Assembly: GCF_019048525.1 (NCBI RefSeq)
Contig: NZ_CP077370.1
Location: 1-64,000, forward strand
DNA length: 64,000 nt
Direction: 5' to 3'
Source: Acinetobacter lwoffii
Lineage (GTDB): Bacteria; Pseudomonadota; Gammaproteobacteria; Pseudomonadales; Moraxellaceae
The notes beneath the pieces were generated by a model. It saw only the letters and a list, made by a program, of their open reading frames with translations, did not search any database and was not told where the DNA came from. Of the stretch, positions 46,158 through 54,461 are shown one piece after another. Made by a program: the position numbers and the translations under genes. Numbering within the stretch: the first letter of the stretch is position 1; each line of letters begins with the position of its first letter.

Positions 46158-46246
46158 TTAGAGAAACTACTAAATTATATTGAGTTGTAAATAGTTGAAA
46201 TTCCGTTAAGATATATTGGATTAAATTCTATTCCTAGATAGCATTC

Positions 46247-46663
46247 GTGTTGACTCATCTCTCCAAAAAACTTTGGTTTTGTTTTCTTATGGTTTTTGCC
46301 ATAGGATGGAGTAGTGTGTCTGTTGCATCAGTAAAGATAATGCATATCAATATGCAAACTGAAATGAGCCAAGATCATTGGTTAGATCAAGCACAGCAAG
46401 TCACTCAACATGGTATTAATCACGAAGTACAGACGAATACCGATTGCCATAATCATTTAGCTATTAATCAGAATATAGATCACAAAAAGTGTCAGGAATG
46501 TTCTAGCTTATCCTGCCAGACACAGATCTCATGTCTTCATTCTTTGCAAAGCTCGCTAGATCCCCTAGATACCTTCTATTCTATAGATCAGCCTAATTTT
46601 TATTACCTCAACCAATATCTAAATGGGTATTGGCAAGAAATTTCACGTCCTCCTAAAACTTAA
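46247..46663 (+). CDS. His/Cys-rich periplasmic protein next to copA
   Basis: 138 residues; signal peptide-like start (KLWFCFLMVFAIGWSSVSVA), then a His- and Cys-rich centre (TDCHNHLAINQNIDHKKCQE followed by CSSLSCQTQISCLH) suited to copper binding. It ends GYWQEISRPPKT, a Pro-rich tail like the CzcI-like protein at 39.4 kb. It probably belongs to the small periplasmic proteins that precede copAB in Acinetobacter. The start may be TTG or ATG upstream of the hydrophobic stretch. First gene of the copper module. Confidence 0.55.
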   Translation: MLTHLSKKLWFCFLMVFAIGWSSVSVASVKIMHINMQTEMSQDHWLDQAQQVTQHGINHEVQTNTDCHNHLAINQNIDHKKCQECSSLSCQTQISCLHSLQSSLDPLDTFYSIDQPNFYYLNQYLNGYWQEISRPPKT

Positions 46664-46710
46664 CCAATTTTTTTAAAATTTATTTATTTTTCAAAAATTA
46701 AGGTTAAGTT

Positions 46711-48552
46711 ATGTCTCATAAAATTAGTTCGTACCTATTAGCAGGTATTTGTTTTGCATCGTCGCCTTTGGTTTTTGCCGAAGTGCGTGAATATCAGCTT
46801 GTTATTGATGAAGCAGTGGTCAGCCCAACTGGAAAGCCTGTAAAGCGCATTACCGTAAATGGTCAATTTCCTGCGCCTTTGCTTGAGTTTGAAGAGGGTG
46901 ATGAAGCCATCATTCGCGTGAAAAATAATTTAAAAAACCAAGATTCTTCTATTCATTGGCACGGACTGTTGTTGCCGGGCATTATGGATGGTGTACCAGG
47001 ATTTAATGGTTTTAACGGTATTAAGCCTCAAAGCGAGTATGTTTATAAATTCAAGATTCGCCAAAGCGGGACTTATTGGTATCATGCTCATTCTAAAGGA
47101 CAGGAACAAGACGGCTTATATGGTTCTTTTGTGATTTATCCAAAAGGTAAAACACCATTGGCAGCACATGAAAAAGCTGAACGTGACTATGTGGTGATGT
47201 TGTCAGATTTTCATGAAAAAACCAGTGATCAAATTCAGAAAGATCTTAAAATTTCAGCTGAATATTATCAAGATCAGCGTGAAACCTTGGGTGATGTTTG
47301 GAAGCAGGTTAAACGTGATGGCATAAAAGCGACATGGTCTGACCGCAAAATGTGGAATCAGATGCGTATGCTAAAAACCGACATGTCGGATGTTACAGGT
47401 TATACCTTCCTCATTAATGGCAAAACACCTGAACAAAATTGGACAGGAATGTTTAAACCGAATGAAAAAATTCGCCTACGTTTTGTGAATGCATCTGCGA
47501 TGTCTTTCTACGATGTCCGTATTCCTAACTTGAAAATGACTGTGGTTAGTGCTGATGGTCAGCCTGTGAAACCCATTTCTGTAGATGAATTCCGTATTGG
47601 TACGGCTGAAACTTATGATGTGATTGTGGAGCCAAAAGGTGGACATTATCAAATTGAAGCTGAGTCAATTGACCGTTCAGGTTATGCGATTGGTACGCTA
47701 CACAATGAACTAAATCCTGTGACACACGGCATTCATATGCCTCAGCCACGTCCACGCTCGCTTTTGACTATGGAAGATATGGGACATGGTGGTGGTGATC
47801 ATTCAGGAATGGATCATTCGAAAATGAACCATGGCGATATGAAAGGCACGGATCATTCACAGCATAGCGCAGTAAAACCGACTATGGAAGATATGGGACA
47901 TGGTGGTGGTGATCATTCGAAAATGAACCATGGCGATATGAAAGGCACGGATCATTCACAGCATAGCGCAGTAAAACCGCAAAAAAATGATCAAGTGGTT
48001 TATGGTTGGGCAAATGCCTCTACACCTGCAGGTAATAAAGCCTTGCAATATAGCGATTTAAAATCATTAGAGCCGCAAAAAGATACTCGTGAAGCCAGCA
48101 GTGAATTGGTCGTGCGTTTGGGCGGTACTATGGAACGTTATATTTGGACCATTAACGGTAAAAAATTTAGTGATGCTGAGCCGTTAAAAGTGAAATATGG
48201 CGAGCGTATCCGTATCAAATTTATTAATGACAGTATGATGGCGCACCCGATGCATTTACATGGCATGTTTATGCAGTTGGAGAATGGTCAAGAGTCGGTA
48301 GATATGCCGAATAAACACACATTGATTGTACCACCGGGTAAAACAGTGACTGCTTTATTAACTGCGGATGAGTTGGGCGAATGGGCAATCCATTGTCATT
48401 TGTTGTATCACATGAGTGCGGGGATGATGAACAAGTTAATCGTGGCGAATGTTAGCGATGAACAAGTATCTACAATGCCAATTCAAGGTACAAATTCGAC
48501 TCAAACTCAACAAGTAACTGAGCAAAAAGGAGCTGAACATGCACATCACTAA
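46711..48552 (+). CDS. copA: CopA/PcoA multicopper oxidase
   Basis: 613 residues. Copper sites: IHWHGLLLPG (His82, His84), TYWYHAHSKG near 125, HPMHLHGMF near 512 and HCHLLYHMSAGMM near 561. A Met/His-rich insertion (about 353-423) contains a nearly perfect tandem duplication beginning MEDMGHGGGDHS. The signal peptide (SSYLLAGICFASSPLVFA) has no twin-arginine pair, unlike most CopA proteins that are folded before export. Oxidises Cu(I) in the periplasm. It overlaps copB by 14 bp. Confidence 0.92.
   Translation: MSHKISSYLLAGICFASSPLVFAEVREYQLVIDEAVVSPTGKPVKRITVNGQFPAPLLEFEEGDEAIIRVKNNLKNQDSSIHWHGLLLPGIMDGVPGFNGFNGIKPQSEYVYKFKIRQSGTYWYHAHSKGQEQDGLYGSFVIYPKGKTPLAAHEKAERDYVVMLSDFHEKTSDQIQKDLKISAEYYQDQRETLGDVWKQVKRDGIKATWSDRKMWNQMRMLKTDMSDVTGYTFLINGKTPEQNWTGMFKPNEKIRLRFVNASAMSFYDVRIPNLKMTVVSADGQPVKPISVDEFRIGTAETYDVIVEPKGGHYQIEAESIDRSGYAIGTLHNELNPVTHGIHMPQPRPRSLLTMEDMGHGGGDHSGMDHSKMNHGDMKGTDHSQHSAVKPTMEDMGHGGGDHSKMNHGDMKGTDHSQHSAVKPQKNDQVVYGWANASTPAGNKALQYSDLKSLEPQKDTREASSELVVRLGGTMERYIWTINGKKFSDAEPLKVKYGERIRIKFINDSMMAHPMHLHGMFMQLENGQESVDMPNKHTLIVPPGKTVTALLTADELGEWAIHCHLLYHMSAGMMNKLIVANVSDEQVSTMPIQGTNSTQTQQVTEQKGAEHAHH
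47767..47979 (+). repeat. in-frame tandem duplication inside copA
   Basis: Unit 1 is 47767-47880 (114 bp) and unit 2 is 47881-47979 (99 bp); they are identical except that unit 2 lacks 15 bp, the codons for five residues around GMDHS. Both encode MEDMGHGGGDHS then KMNHGDMKGTDHSQHSAVKP. Reading frame is kept, so copy number can change the length of the metal-binding linker. Confidence 0.9.
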
Positions 48553-49528
48553 TTTTGTATTGAAAGCGATTTTTTCTGTTGCGGTATTGAGTTTAACGAC
48601 CTTAAGTGTGGCGCACGAAGGGCATCATTCAACTACTCAGAATAATGGGAAAAATATGCCATCAATGAATCATCAAGCCATGTCTGAGATGAATCATTCA
48701 CAACATTCTGCACAAGAGCATGCACAACACATGCAGATGATGGGGAAAATGAACCATGGTCAGATGAATCATGCACAACATCAGGCAACATCTACGGTTA
48801 ATCATTTACATCATGTACCAGATGCGAATACTCAGCAGAGTTCGCATTATGATCATCGCTCAGAACACGGTGCGCAAATTTATGCGATTACGACGGTGGA
48901 TAATAAGTGGTTTGTCAATGAAGATGGCACAGGCGGTTTAAAGTCAGAGTTTGAAACCCGTATTGGCACAGATGAAAATAAGGTTTTTATTAAAGTTCAT
49001 GCCGATAAAGAAGAATCGCATGATGCACATTATGATGCCAAACTTTTATATAGCCGTATGATTTCAGACTTTTGGGATGCACAGATTGGTGCACGTTATC
49101 GCAGTGAAAAAGTTGAACTCGATGATCATCGCAAAGACACCGAAGAAAATGTTGATGCAGTGATTGGCTTACATGGTATGGCACCATATTTCTTTGAAAC
49201 TGATGCTTATCTCTATGCAGGAGAAGACAGTTATGCGGGCTTTAGCCTAGAAACGGAACGTGATTTTCTGATTACGCAAAAGTTGATTATTCAAACTTAT
49301 TTAGAGTTGGATGCGATCTTTAGTGATGACTCTAAATATGCGAAAAAAACTGGTTTAAGCAGAGCAACCGCAGGGCTTGAAACTCGCTATGAAATCAGTA
49401 AAAAGATCATGCCGTATATCGACATTGCCTATGAGTATTCAAAAGGTAATGATGAAACGTCGTGGCAAATAGAATCAAACTCTGAGAAAGGTTGGTTATA
49501 TGGAGCTGGTGTTAGATTTAGATTTTAA
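48539..49528 (+). CDS. copB: CopB/PcoB outer-membrane copper protein
   Basis: 329 residues; signal peptide ends near LSVAHEG. A Met/His-rich N-terminal region (about 25-105; MNHQAMSEMNHSQHSAQEHA) precedes a beta-barrel domain (YSRMISDFWDAQIGARYRS, VIGLHGMAPYFFETDAYLYA) ending in an aromatic residue pattern GAGVRFRF. With CopA it forms the periplasmic and outer-membrane arm of copper tolerance. A hairpin at 49586-49615 follows. No copRS regulator is inside the module. Confidence 0.9.
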   Translation: MHITNFVLKAIFSVAVLSLTTLSVAHEGHHSTTQNNGKNMPSMNHQAMSEMNHSQHSAQEHAQHMQMMGKMNHGQMNHAQHQATSTVNHLHHVPDANTQQSSHYDHRSEHGAQIYAITTVDNKWFVNEDGTGGLKSEFETRIGTDENKVFIKVHADKEESHDAHYDAKLLYSRMISDFWDAQIGARYRSEKVELDDHRKDTEENVDAVIGLHGMAPYFFETDAYLYAGEDSYAGFSLETERDFLITQKLIIQTYLELDAIFSDDSKYAKKTGLSRATAGLETRYEISKKIMPYIDIAYEYSKGNDETSWQIESNSEKGWLYGAGVRFRF

Positions 49529-49585
49529 TTAATTTAATGATTACTAAATAGCTTTATTTAAATAAAACTCTAGCTTAATGTGACC

Positions 49586-49615
49586 GGAAGCAAAATGTTA
49601 ACTTATTTTGCTCCC
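49586..49615 (+). terminator. probable terminator after copB
   Basis: AGCAAAAT (49589-49596) pairs with ATTTTGCT (49605-49612) with partial GC pairs outside; followed by a pyrimidine-rich CCCTCCCTCCC rather than a T-run, so strength is uncertain. Confidence 0.5.
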
Positions 49616-49623
49616 TCCCTCCC

Positions 49624-49651
49624 ATTTAACATAATAGAGCTTATACGAAAT
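49624..49651 (-). other. pdif site (XerD-XerC orientation)
   Basis: ATTTAACATAA, spacer TAGAGC, TTATACGAAAT. Both half-sites match consensus. Right boundary of the copper module. Confidence 0.92.
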
Positions 49652-49676
49652 GCTTTTGTTAGAACCCATTCAAAAT

Positions 49677-49790
49677 GTCTATATTCTCACCAATAAAAAT
49701 GTCCACTTTTAGAATATGCGCTTTTGCGATTTTCTTATCGGACGGTTTAATATGTTGGTGTCTATATCGGATAAACTAATATTCTTTGCA
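49677..49790 (+). pseudogene. ISNCY-element 5' end relic
   Basis: TGTTGGTGTCTATATCGGAT and the preceding 80 bp closely follow the start of the window (bp 20-100), the left end of the ISNCY fragment there. Only the upstream region and the first few codons remain before unrelated sequence. Confidence 0.7.
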
Positions 49791-49810
49791 TTACGTCTAC
49801 TGATAAAAAT

Positions 49811-50464
49811 ATGTATAACGTTCATCCAAGTGAAAAACTAATTCACGCTTTCCGCCAAAAACCTTATCAGGGATGTTGTCCTACTCAAGCAGAGTTTTTA
49901 TTTATTGGCTTAGATGCCAATTACGCTCCCAATATTGAAGAACAAAAAATATTTTCTAAAATCATTGAATATCATGAGGATGCTATTTCATTTTGGCAGA
50001 AATACAATGTACATCATCCTTTTTTATTAGATGGATATAAAGGAGATGGGCGAAAATATCATAAAGAATTTTCAAAAATTAGACTTTCTTGCAAAGATGC
50101 TTCTCGTATTTCATTTATCGAGCTTCTTCATCTTCCCACAACTGGTAGAAATGATTTGAAAAGCTCTGATCTTGATAAAAATCATCTACAATACATTCAT
50201 AAAGCCATTTTTTCAGAACACACTAAAGCTGTATTTATCTCTGATGCTGTTTTTAAATTAATGAAAAAAACATCTATATTTTCATGGATGAATGATGCTA
50301 AACAAATAGAAGGACATACTCTTAAAGTTTTTCATGAAAAAAAACCTTTAATCTATAAGCATTTACATTTTTCAACTTATGGAAAGTTTCAAGCTCAAAA
50401 AGAGGAAGAGATAAAAGCAATTCATAATATTATTCTAAAATCAAACATCAGTGATTTAACATAA
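49811..50464 (+). CDS. uracil-DNA-glycosylase-like protein of unknown function
   Basis: 217 residues, soluble. AEFLFIGLDANYAPNIEE near the start, LLHLPTTGRN in the middle and HLHFSTYGKFQAQKEEEI near the end are arranged as in the UDG-like fold (an early strand with a catalytic Asp or Asn, a late His-Ser/Pro-type loop), but key glycosylase motifs are not clear. It is the only intact gene between pdif sites at 49624 and 50454; its stop codon overlaps the latter. The role might be nucleotide repair or defence; this is a guess from fold alone. Confidence 0.5.
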   Translation: MYNVHPSEKLIHAFRQKPYQGCCPTQAEFLFIGLDANYAPNIEEQKIFSKIIEYHEDAISFWQKYNVHHPFLLDGYKGDGRKYHKEFSKIRLSCKDASRISFIELLHLPTTGRNDLKSSDLDKNHLQYIHKAIFSEHTKAVFISDAVFKLMKKTSIFSWMNDAKQIEGHTLKVFHEKKPLIYKHLHFSTYGKFQAQKEEEIKAIHNIILKSNISDLT

Positions 50465-50481
50465 AATCTCTTATATGAAAT
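50454..50481 (-). other. pdif site (XerD-XerC orientation), one deviation
   Basis: ATTTAACATAA, spacer AATCTC, TTATATGAAAT. The XerC half has one change (T for C in TTATACGAAAT). The site lies in the same orientation as that at 49624, unlike the usual alternation, and overlaps the stop codon of the UDG-like gene. Confidence 0.75.
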
Positions 50482-50488
50482 TTAGAAC

Positions 50489-50863
50489 TTATCCCTTAAA
50501 AAGATCATTAAAAAGCTCTTTATCTTTCTGTCTATTTTCTTCTGTCTTACTTTCCGCACTTAAAAACTGCTCAAAATCAGCCCATTGATGTTTAAAAGAT
50601 TCATCATTTTTAAATTTATTCAAAACCCAAGCGCCAAGCAAAATTTTCCGTCTAGTTTCATTTTTCCGTTCTTGAGCTTTGGCTTCACTTAAAAGTTTTT
50701 GCTGCTTAAGTTTAAGCTCATTCTGTTTCTGTTTTGCCTGTTCTAAGATCTGCTCTTGTTCTTTTTTCAAATACTCAATTTGCTCTTGTAGAGATAACTT
50801 CTTCTGCTGTGCTTTAGTGAGCTTCTTTAAAACTGCATCTTTCTTTTCTTGAATATCTGACAT
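50489..50863 (-). CDS. mobilisation accessory protein (MobC/TraD-like)
   Basis: 124 residues, mostly a long charged coiled coil (about 10-70, KKLSLQEQIEYLKKEQEQIL) followed by ERKNETRRKILLGAWVLNKF, the motif found in small proteins divergent from MobQ relaxase genes (MobC or TraD-like). It probably assists oriT binding or strand separation. It is divergent from the relaxase gene with the oriT between. Confidence 0.7.
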   Translation of the reverse strand: MSDIQEKKDAVLKKLTKAQQKKLSLQEQIEYLKKEQEQILEQAKQKQNELKLKQQKLLSEAKAQERKNETRRKILLGAWVLNKFKNDESFKHQWADFEQFLSAESKTEENRQKDKELFNDLFKG

Positions 50864-50967
50864 AGTATTAAACCGTGATGATCAATAATCAAACATCATC
50901 ATAGAGTCAAAAAACAAAGCGAGCAATATCAAACGTAGCGAAGCGGAGTTTTCCCGGAATGAAATGA

Positions 50968-51010
50968 AGGGCGCACTTACCCACTTTTCATCTTCGATAG
51001 AAAAGTGGAC
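50968..51010. other. MobQ-type origin of transfer (oriT)
   Basis: Inverted arms CCACTTTTC (50981-50989) and GAAAAGTGG (51000-51008) are directly next to GGGCGCACTTAC (50969-50980). Read on the minus strand this is GTAAGTGCGCCC, close to the nick region of RSF1010-type (MobQ) oriTs. Location between the divergent mob genes fits. Confidence 0.75.
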
Positions 51011-51121
51011 GTTGCGACAGGGGAAACCCCTGTACCCCATGACCTCGCTTTAGCATGGTCAGCAACTTTTTCAAAGTTGCAAAAATCAAAACCACGGTAT
51101 GCAGAAATTTAGGTTTTTAAA

Positions 51122-52873
51122 GTGGCAATTTTTCATTTGAATGAAAGCAACATCTCACGAAGTGACGGACGTTCAGCCGTTGCTTGTGCTGCTTATCGTG
51201 CCTGTGAAAAACTAGAGGATCTGACTTTTGGAAAGACTCAGGACTACACTAAAAAAAAGGGACTTGAATACAAAAATATTTATGCACCAGAACATACCAA
51301 TACAAAACTTTTAGACCGTCAAACACTTTGGAATACAGTAGAAAAAAAAGAATTCAATGCCAATGGCTCAATGAAAGCCAATGCACGACTCGCCAAAGAA
51401 TATATCTGTGCTTTACCACATGAATTAACAGATGCAGAACGCATAAAAATCGTTGATGACTTTTGCCGAGACTTTGTGAACAAGCACAATGTTATTGTCG
51501 ATGCCTGCATCCATGCACCACATGAACATAACGATGAAACCAATAATAAAAACTATCACGTACACATGATGTTCACTACCAGACTCATCAATGAAAAAGG
51601 CGAATTAGGAAAGAAACAAAGAATCTTCAACGACCATGGTCCCGAGATCCTGAAGGACAGCCGAGCAACTTTTGCCAATGTTGTAAATACAGTATTGGAA
51701 AATGCCGGGCTAGACGAACGCATCGACCACCGGAGTTACAAGGATCAGGGCTTAGACTTTCTTGAACCCACTCATCATGAAGGGCATGAAGCTACAGCAC
51801 TTCGCAGACAATATGACGAGGAACAAAAAAGACCGCTTGAAGAACGTAACACTGAAATTGTGCTACCAAGAATTGCACTTGAAAATGATGCAATCAAAGC
51901 CAAAAATTTAGATGCTGCACGAGAATACCAACAGATCATCAAGGGCCTTGATCAAGAAATTATTGTTCCAAGTCGATTAGAAGATCAGATTACCCAGCTG
52001 GAAAACGAACTTCAGTTAACCGAAGCAGAAGAAAAAGAGCTTTTAGCAGAATTAGTAAATCTCAACCTAGAAGAAGAACGCCTGCAAGAACAACAGGTTC
52101 AACAGATCGACAACGCATATGATGACTTCATTCGGTGCCAGGATATTTATGCAGAATTTGCCAATCAGTTTTACACCATTCAAAGCAATGCTGCTGATAA
52201 TCAAAAGCAGATTGAATCAAATCTCACCAAGACAAAACGATGGTTAGCAGAAAACAAAAGCGATTTTTACCTACATACCAATAATTTGTTTTATGACTCT
52301 TATCATCATACTTACAGAGATATAAAAAAACCTGATTTTTATGCGACTGAAAAATCAGTAGAACAGGCAAAAAATGAGAACTGGAGAGAATACGCAACCG
52401 AGGTCGAACAACTTGCTAAAGAATACGATATTGAGAATGTTGTCCAGCGCTTAGGCCAATGCTCAGAGATACTGGAAAATAATGGGATTGAACGACCAAC
52501 GATAAAACCCTCGTTTTGGCAGAAGCTAAAACGAGAGTACGTTCATTCATTCGATACCCTACATGATTTTAATGATGATATGAGTCCCCTCCTTAAAGCA
52601 AAACGGGCAGATGATCTCAAAATTGAACAAGAAAGAATGCAGCAAGTACGCCAAGCGGAAGTAGATCGCCAACGAAGAATTGAAAATGATCGCAGAGAAA
52701 GTGAATTTAGAGAGCAATTACGTAAAGAACGAGAGCAAAAAGAACAACGCTATGAACAAGAAAGACACGAACGAGAACATTTGGCATTTTTAAAACGCCA
52801 AGAATTGGAAAAACAGCAGAAAAATGAGCCTAAAAAACCAGAAAATGAAAATAACAACGATTACCGACCTTGA
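51122..52873 (+). CDS. mobA: MobA/MobL (MobQ-family) relaxase
   Basis: 583 residues, GTG start. The nucleophile Tyr25 lies in AAYRACEKL at the same position as in RSF1010 MobA; the metal-binding His motif is YHVHMMFTT near 146-152. Residues about 250-330 and 480-583 are highly charged coiled coils (EERLQEQQVQQIDNAYDDF, RQRRIENDRRESEFREQLRK). It nicks oriT and pilots the strand for transfer with a helper conjugative system. No primase domain of the full MobA type is evident. Confidence 0.9.
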   Translation: MAIFHLNESNISRSDGRSAVACAAYRACEKLEDLTFGKTQDYTKKKGLEYKNIYAPEHTNTKLLDRQTLWNTVEKKEFNANGSMKANARLAKEYICALPHELTDAERIKIVDDFCRDFVNKHNVIVDACIHAPHEHNDETNNKNYHVHMMFTTRLINEKGELGKKQRIFNDHGPEILKDSRATFANVVNTVLENAGLDERIDHRSYKDQGLDFLEPTHHEGHEATALRRQYDEEQKRPLEERNTEIVLPRIALENDAIKAKNLDAAREYQQIIKGLDQEIIVPSRLEDQITQLENELQLTEAEEKELLAELVNLNLEEERLQEQQVQQIDNAYDDFIRCQDIYAEFANQFYTIQSNAADNQKQIESNLTKTKRWLAENKSDFYLHTNNLFYDSYHHTYRDIKKPDFYATEKSVEQAKNENWREYATEVEQLAKEYDIENVVQRLGQCSEILENNGIERPTIKPSFWQKLKREYVHSFDTLHDFNDDMSPLLKAKRADDLKIEQERMQQVRQAEVDRQRRIENDRRESEFREQLRKEREQKEQRYEQERHEREHLAFLKRQELEKQQKNEPKKPENENNNDYRP

Positions 52874-53367
52874 TGAATGCTGTTTAAACGCAAAAAAATA
52901 GGGTTTTTAGCGATGTTTTGCTAAACCACAGTAGATTTTATAGTTGAGTTAAGAAAAAACTCTTAAATCGCAAATGAGAGCATTTAGCGAGTGTCTACGA
53001 GCGAACTACAGGGATCTAAATTTTCTCACCTTTTTTTCCCTGATTACAGGCTCCCCTGTGTATCAAGAACTCAGAATCAGAGCATCCCGAATGGGTGCGA
53101 ACTGATTACGGTGGCTTTATGTCGAGCGAAGCGAGTGAAAAAGTTCTATGAGCGAAGCGAATTCCTAGTTGCTTTTCTTTTTTAAAAAGTCACGAAATTT
53201 TAAGCCAAAAATTGCCCCTACGAACTGAGCGAAAGCGAAGTTCAATAGAGTTTGAGCGTAGCGAAAACATAGGGCAATTTTTCCTTGCCTGGGCTTTTAA
53301 TTATTTTAAAGTTTTTAAATGCTTTTAGGTAAGCTGAAAGCCTTGTAAATAAAGGCTTCTAGACTTC
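52874..53367. repeat. intergenic region with dispersed GAGCGAAGCGA repeats
   Basis: About 490 bp without a credible gene between the relaxase and the iterons. The motif GAGCGAAGCGA or close variants occurs at 53124, 53150, 53227 (with an extra A) and 53254 (GAGCGTAGCGA), and similar AGCGAAGCG occurs upstream of oriT near 50936. An unconvincing frame at 52991-53185 crosses this repeat and is not called. Confidence 0.6.
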
Positions 53368-53455
53368 ATATGACACCGTTTACCTTGCAATATGACACCG
53401 TTTACCTTGCAATATGACACCGTTTACCTTGCAATATGACACCGTTTACCTTGCT
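53368..53455 (+). repeat. four 22-bp replication iterons (oriV)
   Basis: Four contiguous direct copies of ATATGACACCGTTTACCTTGCA (53368, 53390, 53412, 53434; the last copy differs in its final base). They lie 56 bp upstream of repB. Spacing of 22 bp, two helical turns, and position are those of Rep_3 iteron origins. A reversed half motif GGTGTCAT lies at about 53477-53484 in the repB promoter. Confidence 0.95.
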
Positions 53456-53510
53456 TATAGCACTAAAATTAATTAAGGTGTCATAGCATAATAAATAATA
53501 CTGGTGCTTC

Positions 53511-54461
53511 ATGAGAGAGTTAGTTGTAAAAGACAATGCCTTAATTAATGCAAGTTATAACTTAGATTTAGTAGAACAACGTTTAATTTTATTAGCTATT
53601 GTTGAGGCAAGAGAAAGTGGGAAAGGGATTAATGCTAATGATCCCTTAACTGTCCATGCAGAAAGCTATATCAATCAATTTGGCGTACATCGCAATACCG
53701 CTTATCAGGCATTAAAAGATGCCTGTAATGATTTATTCGCAAGACAATTCAGCTATCAAAAAATAAATGAAAGAGGGAATATTGAGAACTATAGATCCCG
53801 TTGGGTTAGTGAAATTGGATATGTAGATAATGAAGCAGTGGTTAAGCTTATTTTTGCCCCTGCCATAGTTCCATTAATTACGCGCTTAGAAGAGCATTTT
53901 ACTAAATACGAATTGCAGCAAGTTAGTAATCTCAGTAGTGCTTATGCTGTTCGTTTATATGAGTTATTAATTGCTTGGAGAAGTACGGGCTCTACTCCAA
54001 TTATAGAGCTAAGTGATTTCCGTCAAAGAATTGGCGTACTCGATACTGAGTACAAGCGTATGGAACGCTTTAAAACTAGTGTACTTGAGCTCGCTATTAA
54101 ACAAATTAACGAACATACAGATATCACAGTGAAGTATGAACAACACAAAAGAGGTCGATCAATTTCAGGATTTTCTTTTAACTTTAAACAGAAAAAGAAG
54201 GACAGCCCATCAATAGAAAGAGATCCGGATACTTTGGGTCTTTCTTCAAAGATGACCGATGCTCAACGGCATATGTTTGCAAATAAACTTTCCGAACTTC
54301 CTGAAATGGGTCGTTATTCCCAGGGAACTGAAAGCTATCCGCAATTTGCTATTCGTATTGCTGAGATGCTGCAAGACCCTGACCGAATAAAAGAACTATA
54401 CCCATACCTAAAAAAAGTGGGATATATGCCATCAAATAAAAAGGACACCGTAAATGGCTAA
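53511..54461 (+). CDS. repB: Rep_3-family replication initiator RepB
   Basis: 316 residues, with two winged-helix domains of the Rep_3 superfamily: LVEQRLILLAIVEARESGKG and VHRNTAYQALKDACNDLFAR in the first; LSSAYAVRLYELLIAWRSTG and the LSDFRQRIGVLDTEYKRMER region in the second. Binds the iterons upstream and starts replication; the dimer probably represses its own promoter through the reversed half-site. Overlaps the next gene by 8 bp. Its exact plasmid group cannot be assigned without a comparison. Confidence 0.93.
   Translation: MRELVVKDNALINASYNLDLVEQRLILLAIVEARESGKGINANDPLTVHAESYINQFGVHRNTAYQALKDACNDLFARQFSYQKINERGNIENYRSRWVSEIGYVDNEAVVKLIFAPAIVPLITRLEEHFTKYELQQVSNLSSAYAVRLYELLIAWRSTGSTPIIELSDFRQRIGVLDTEYKRMERFKTSVLELAIKQINEHTDITVKYEQHKRGRSISGFSFNFKQKKKDSPSIERDPDTLGLSSKMTDAQRHMFANKLSELPEMGRYSQGTESYPQFAIRIAEMLQDPDRIKELYPYLKKVGYMPSNKKDTVNG

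Noticed and set aside
47546..47755. Leftward frame inside copA
   Set aside because: Antisense shadow of a conserved copper-oxidase domain.
52991..53185. A 64-codon frame between relaxase and iterons
   Set aside because: It has no ribosome site, unusual composition and crosses the GAGCGAAGCGA repeats; treated as non-coding.
53368..53455. Four tandem 22-bp repeats as a possible CRISPR array
   Set aside because: The copies are contiguous with no spacers, lie just before a Rep_3 gene and fit replication iterons.
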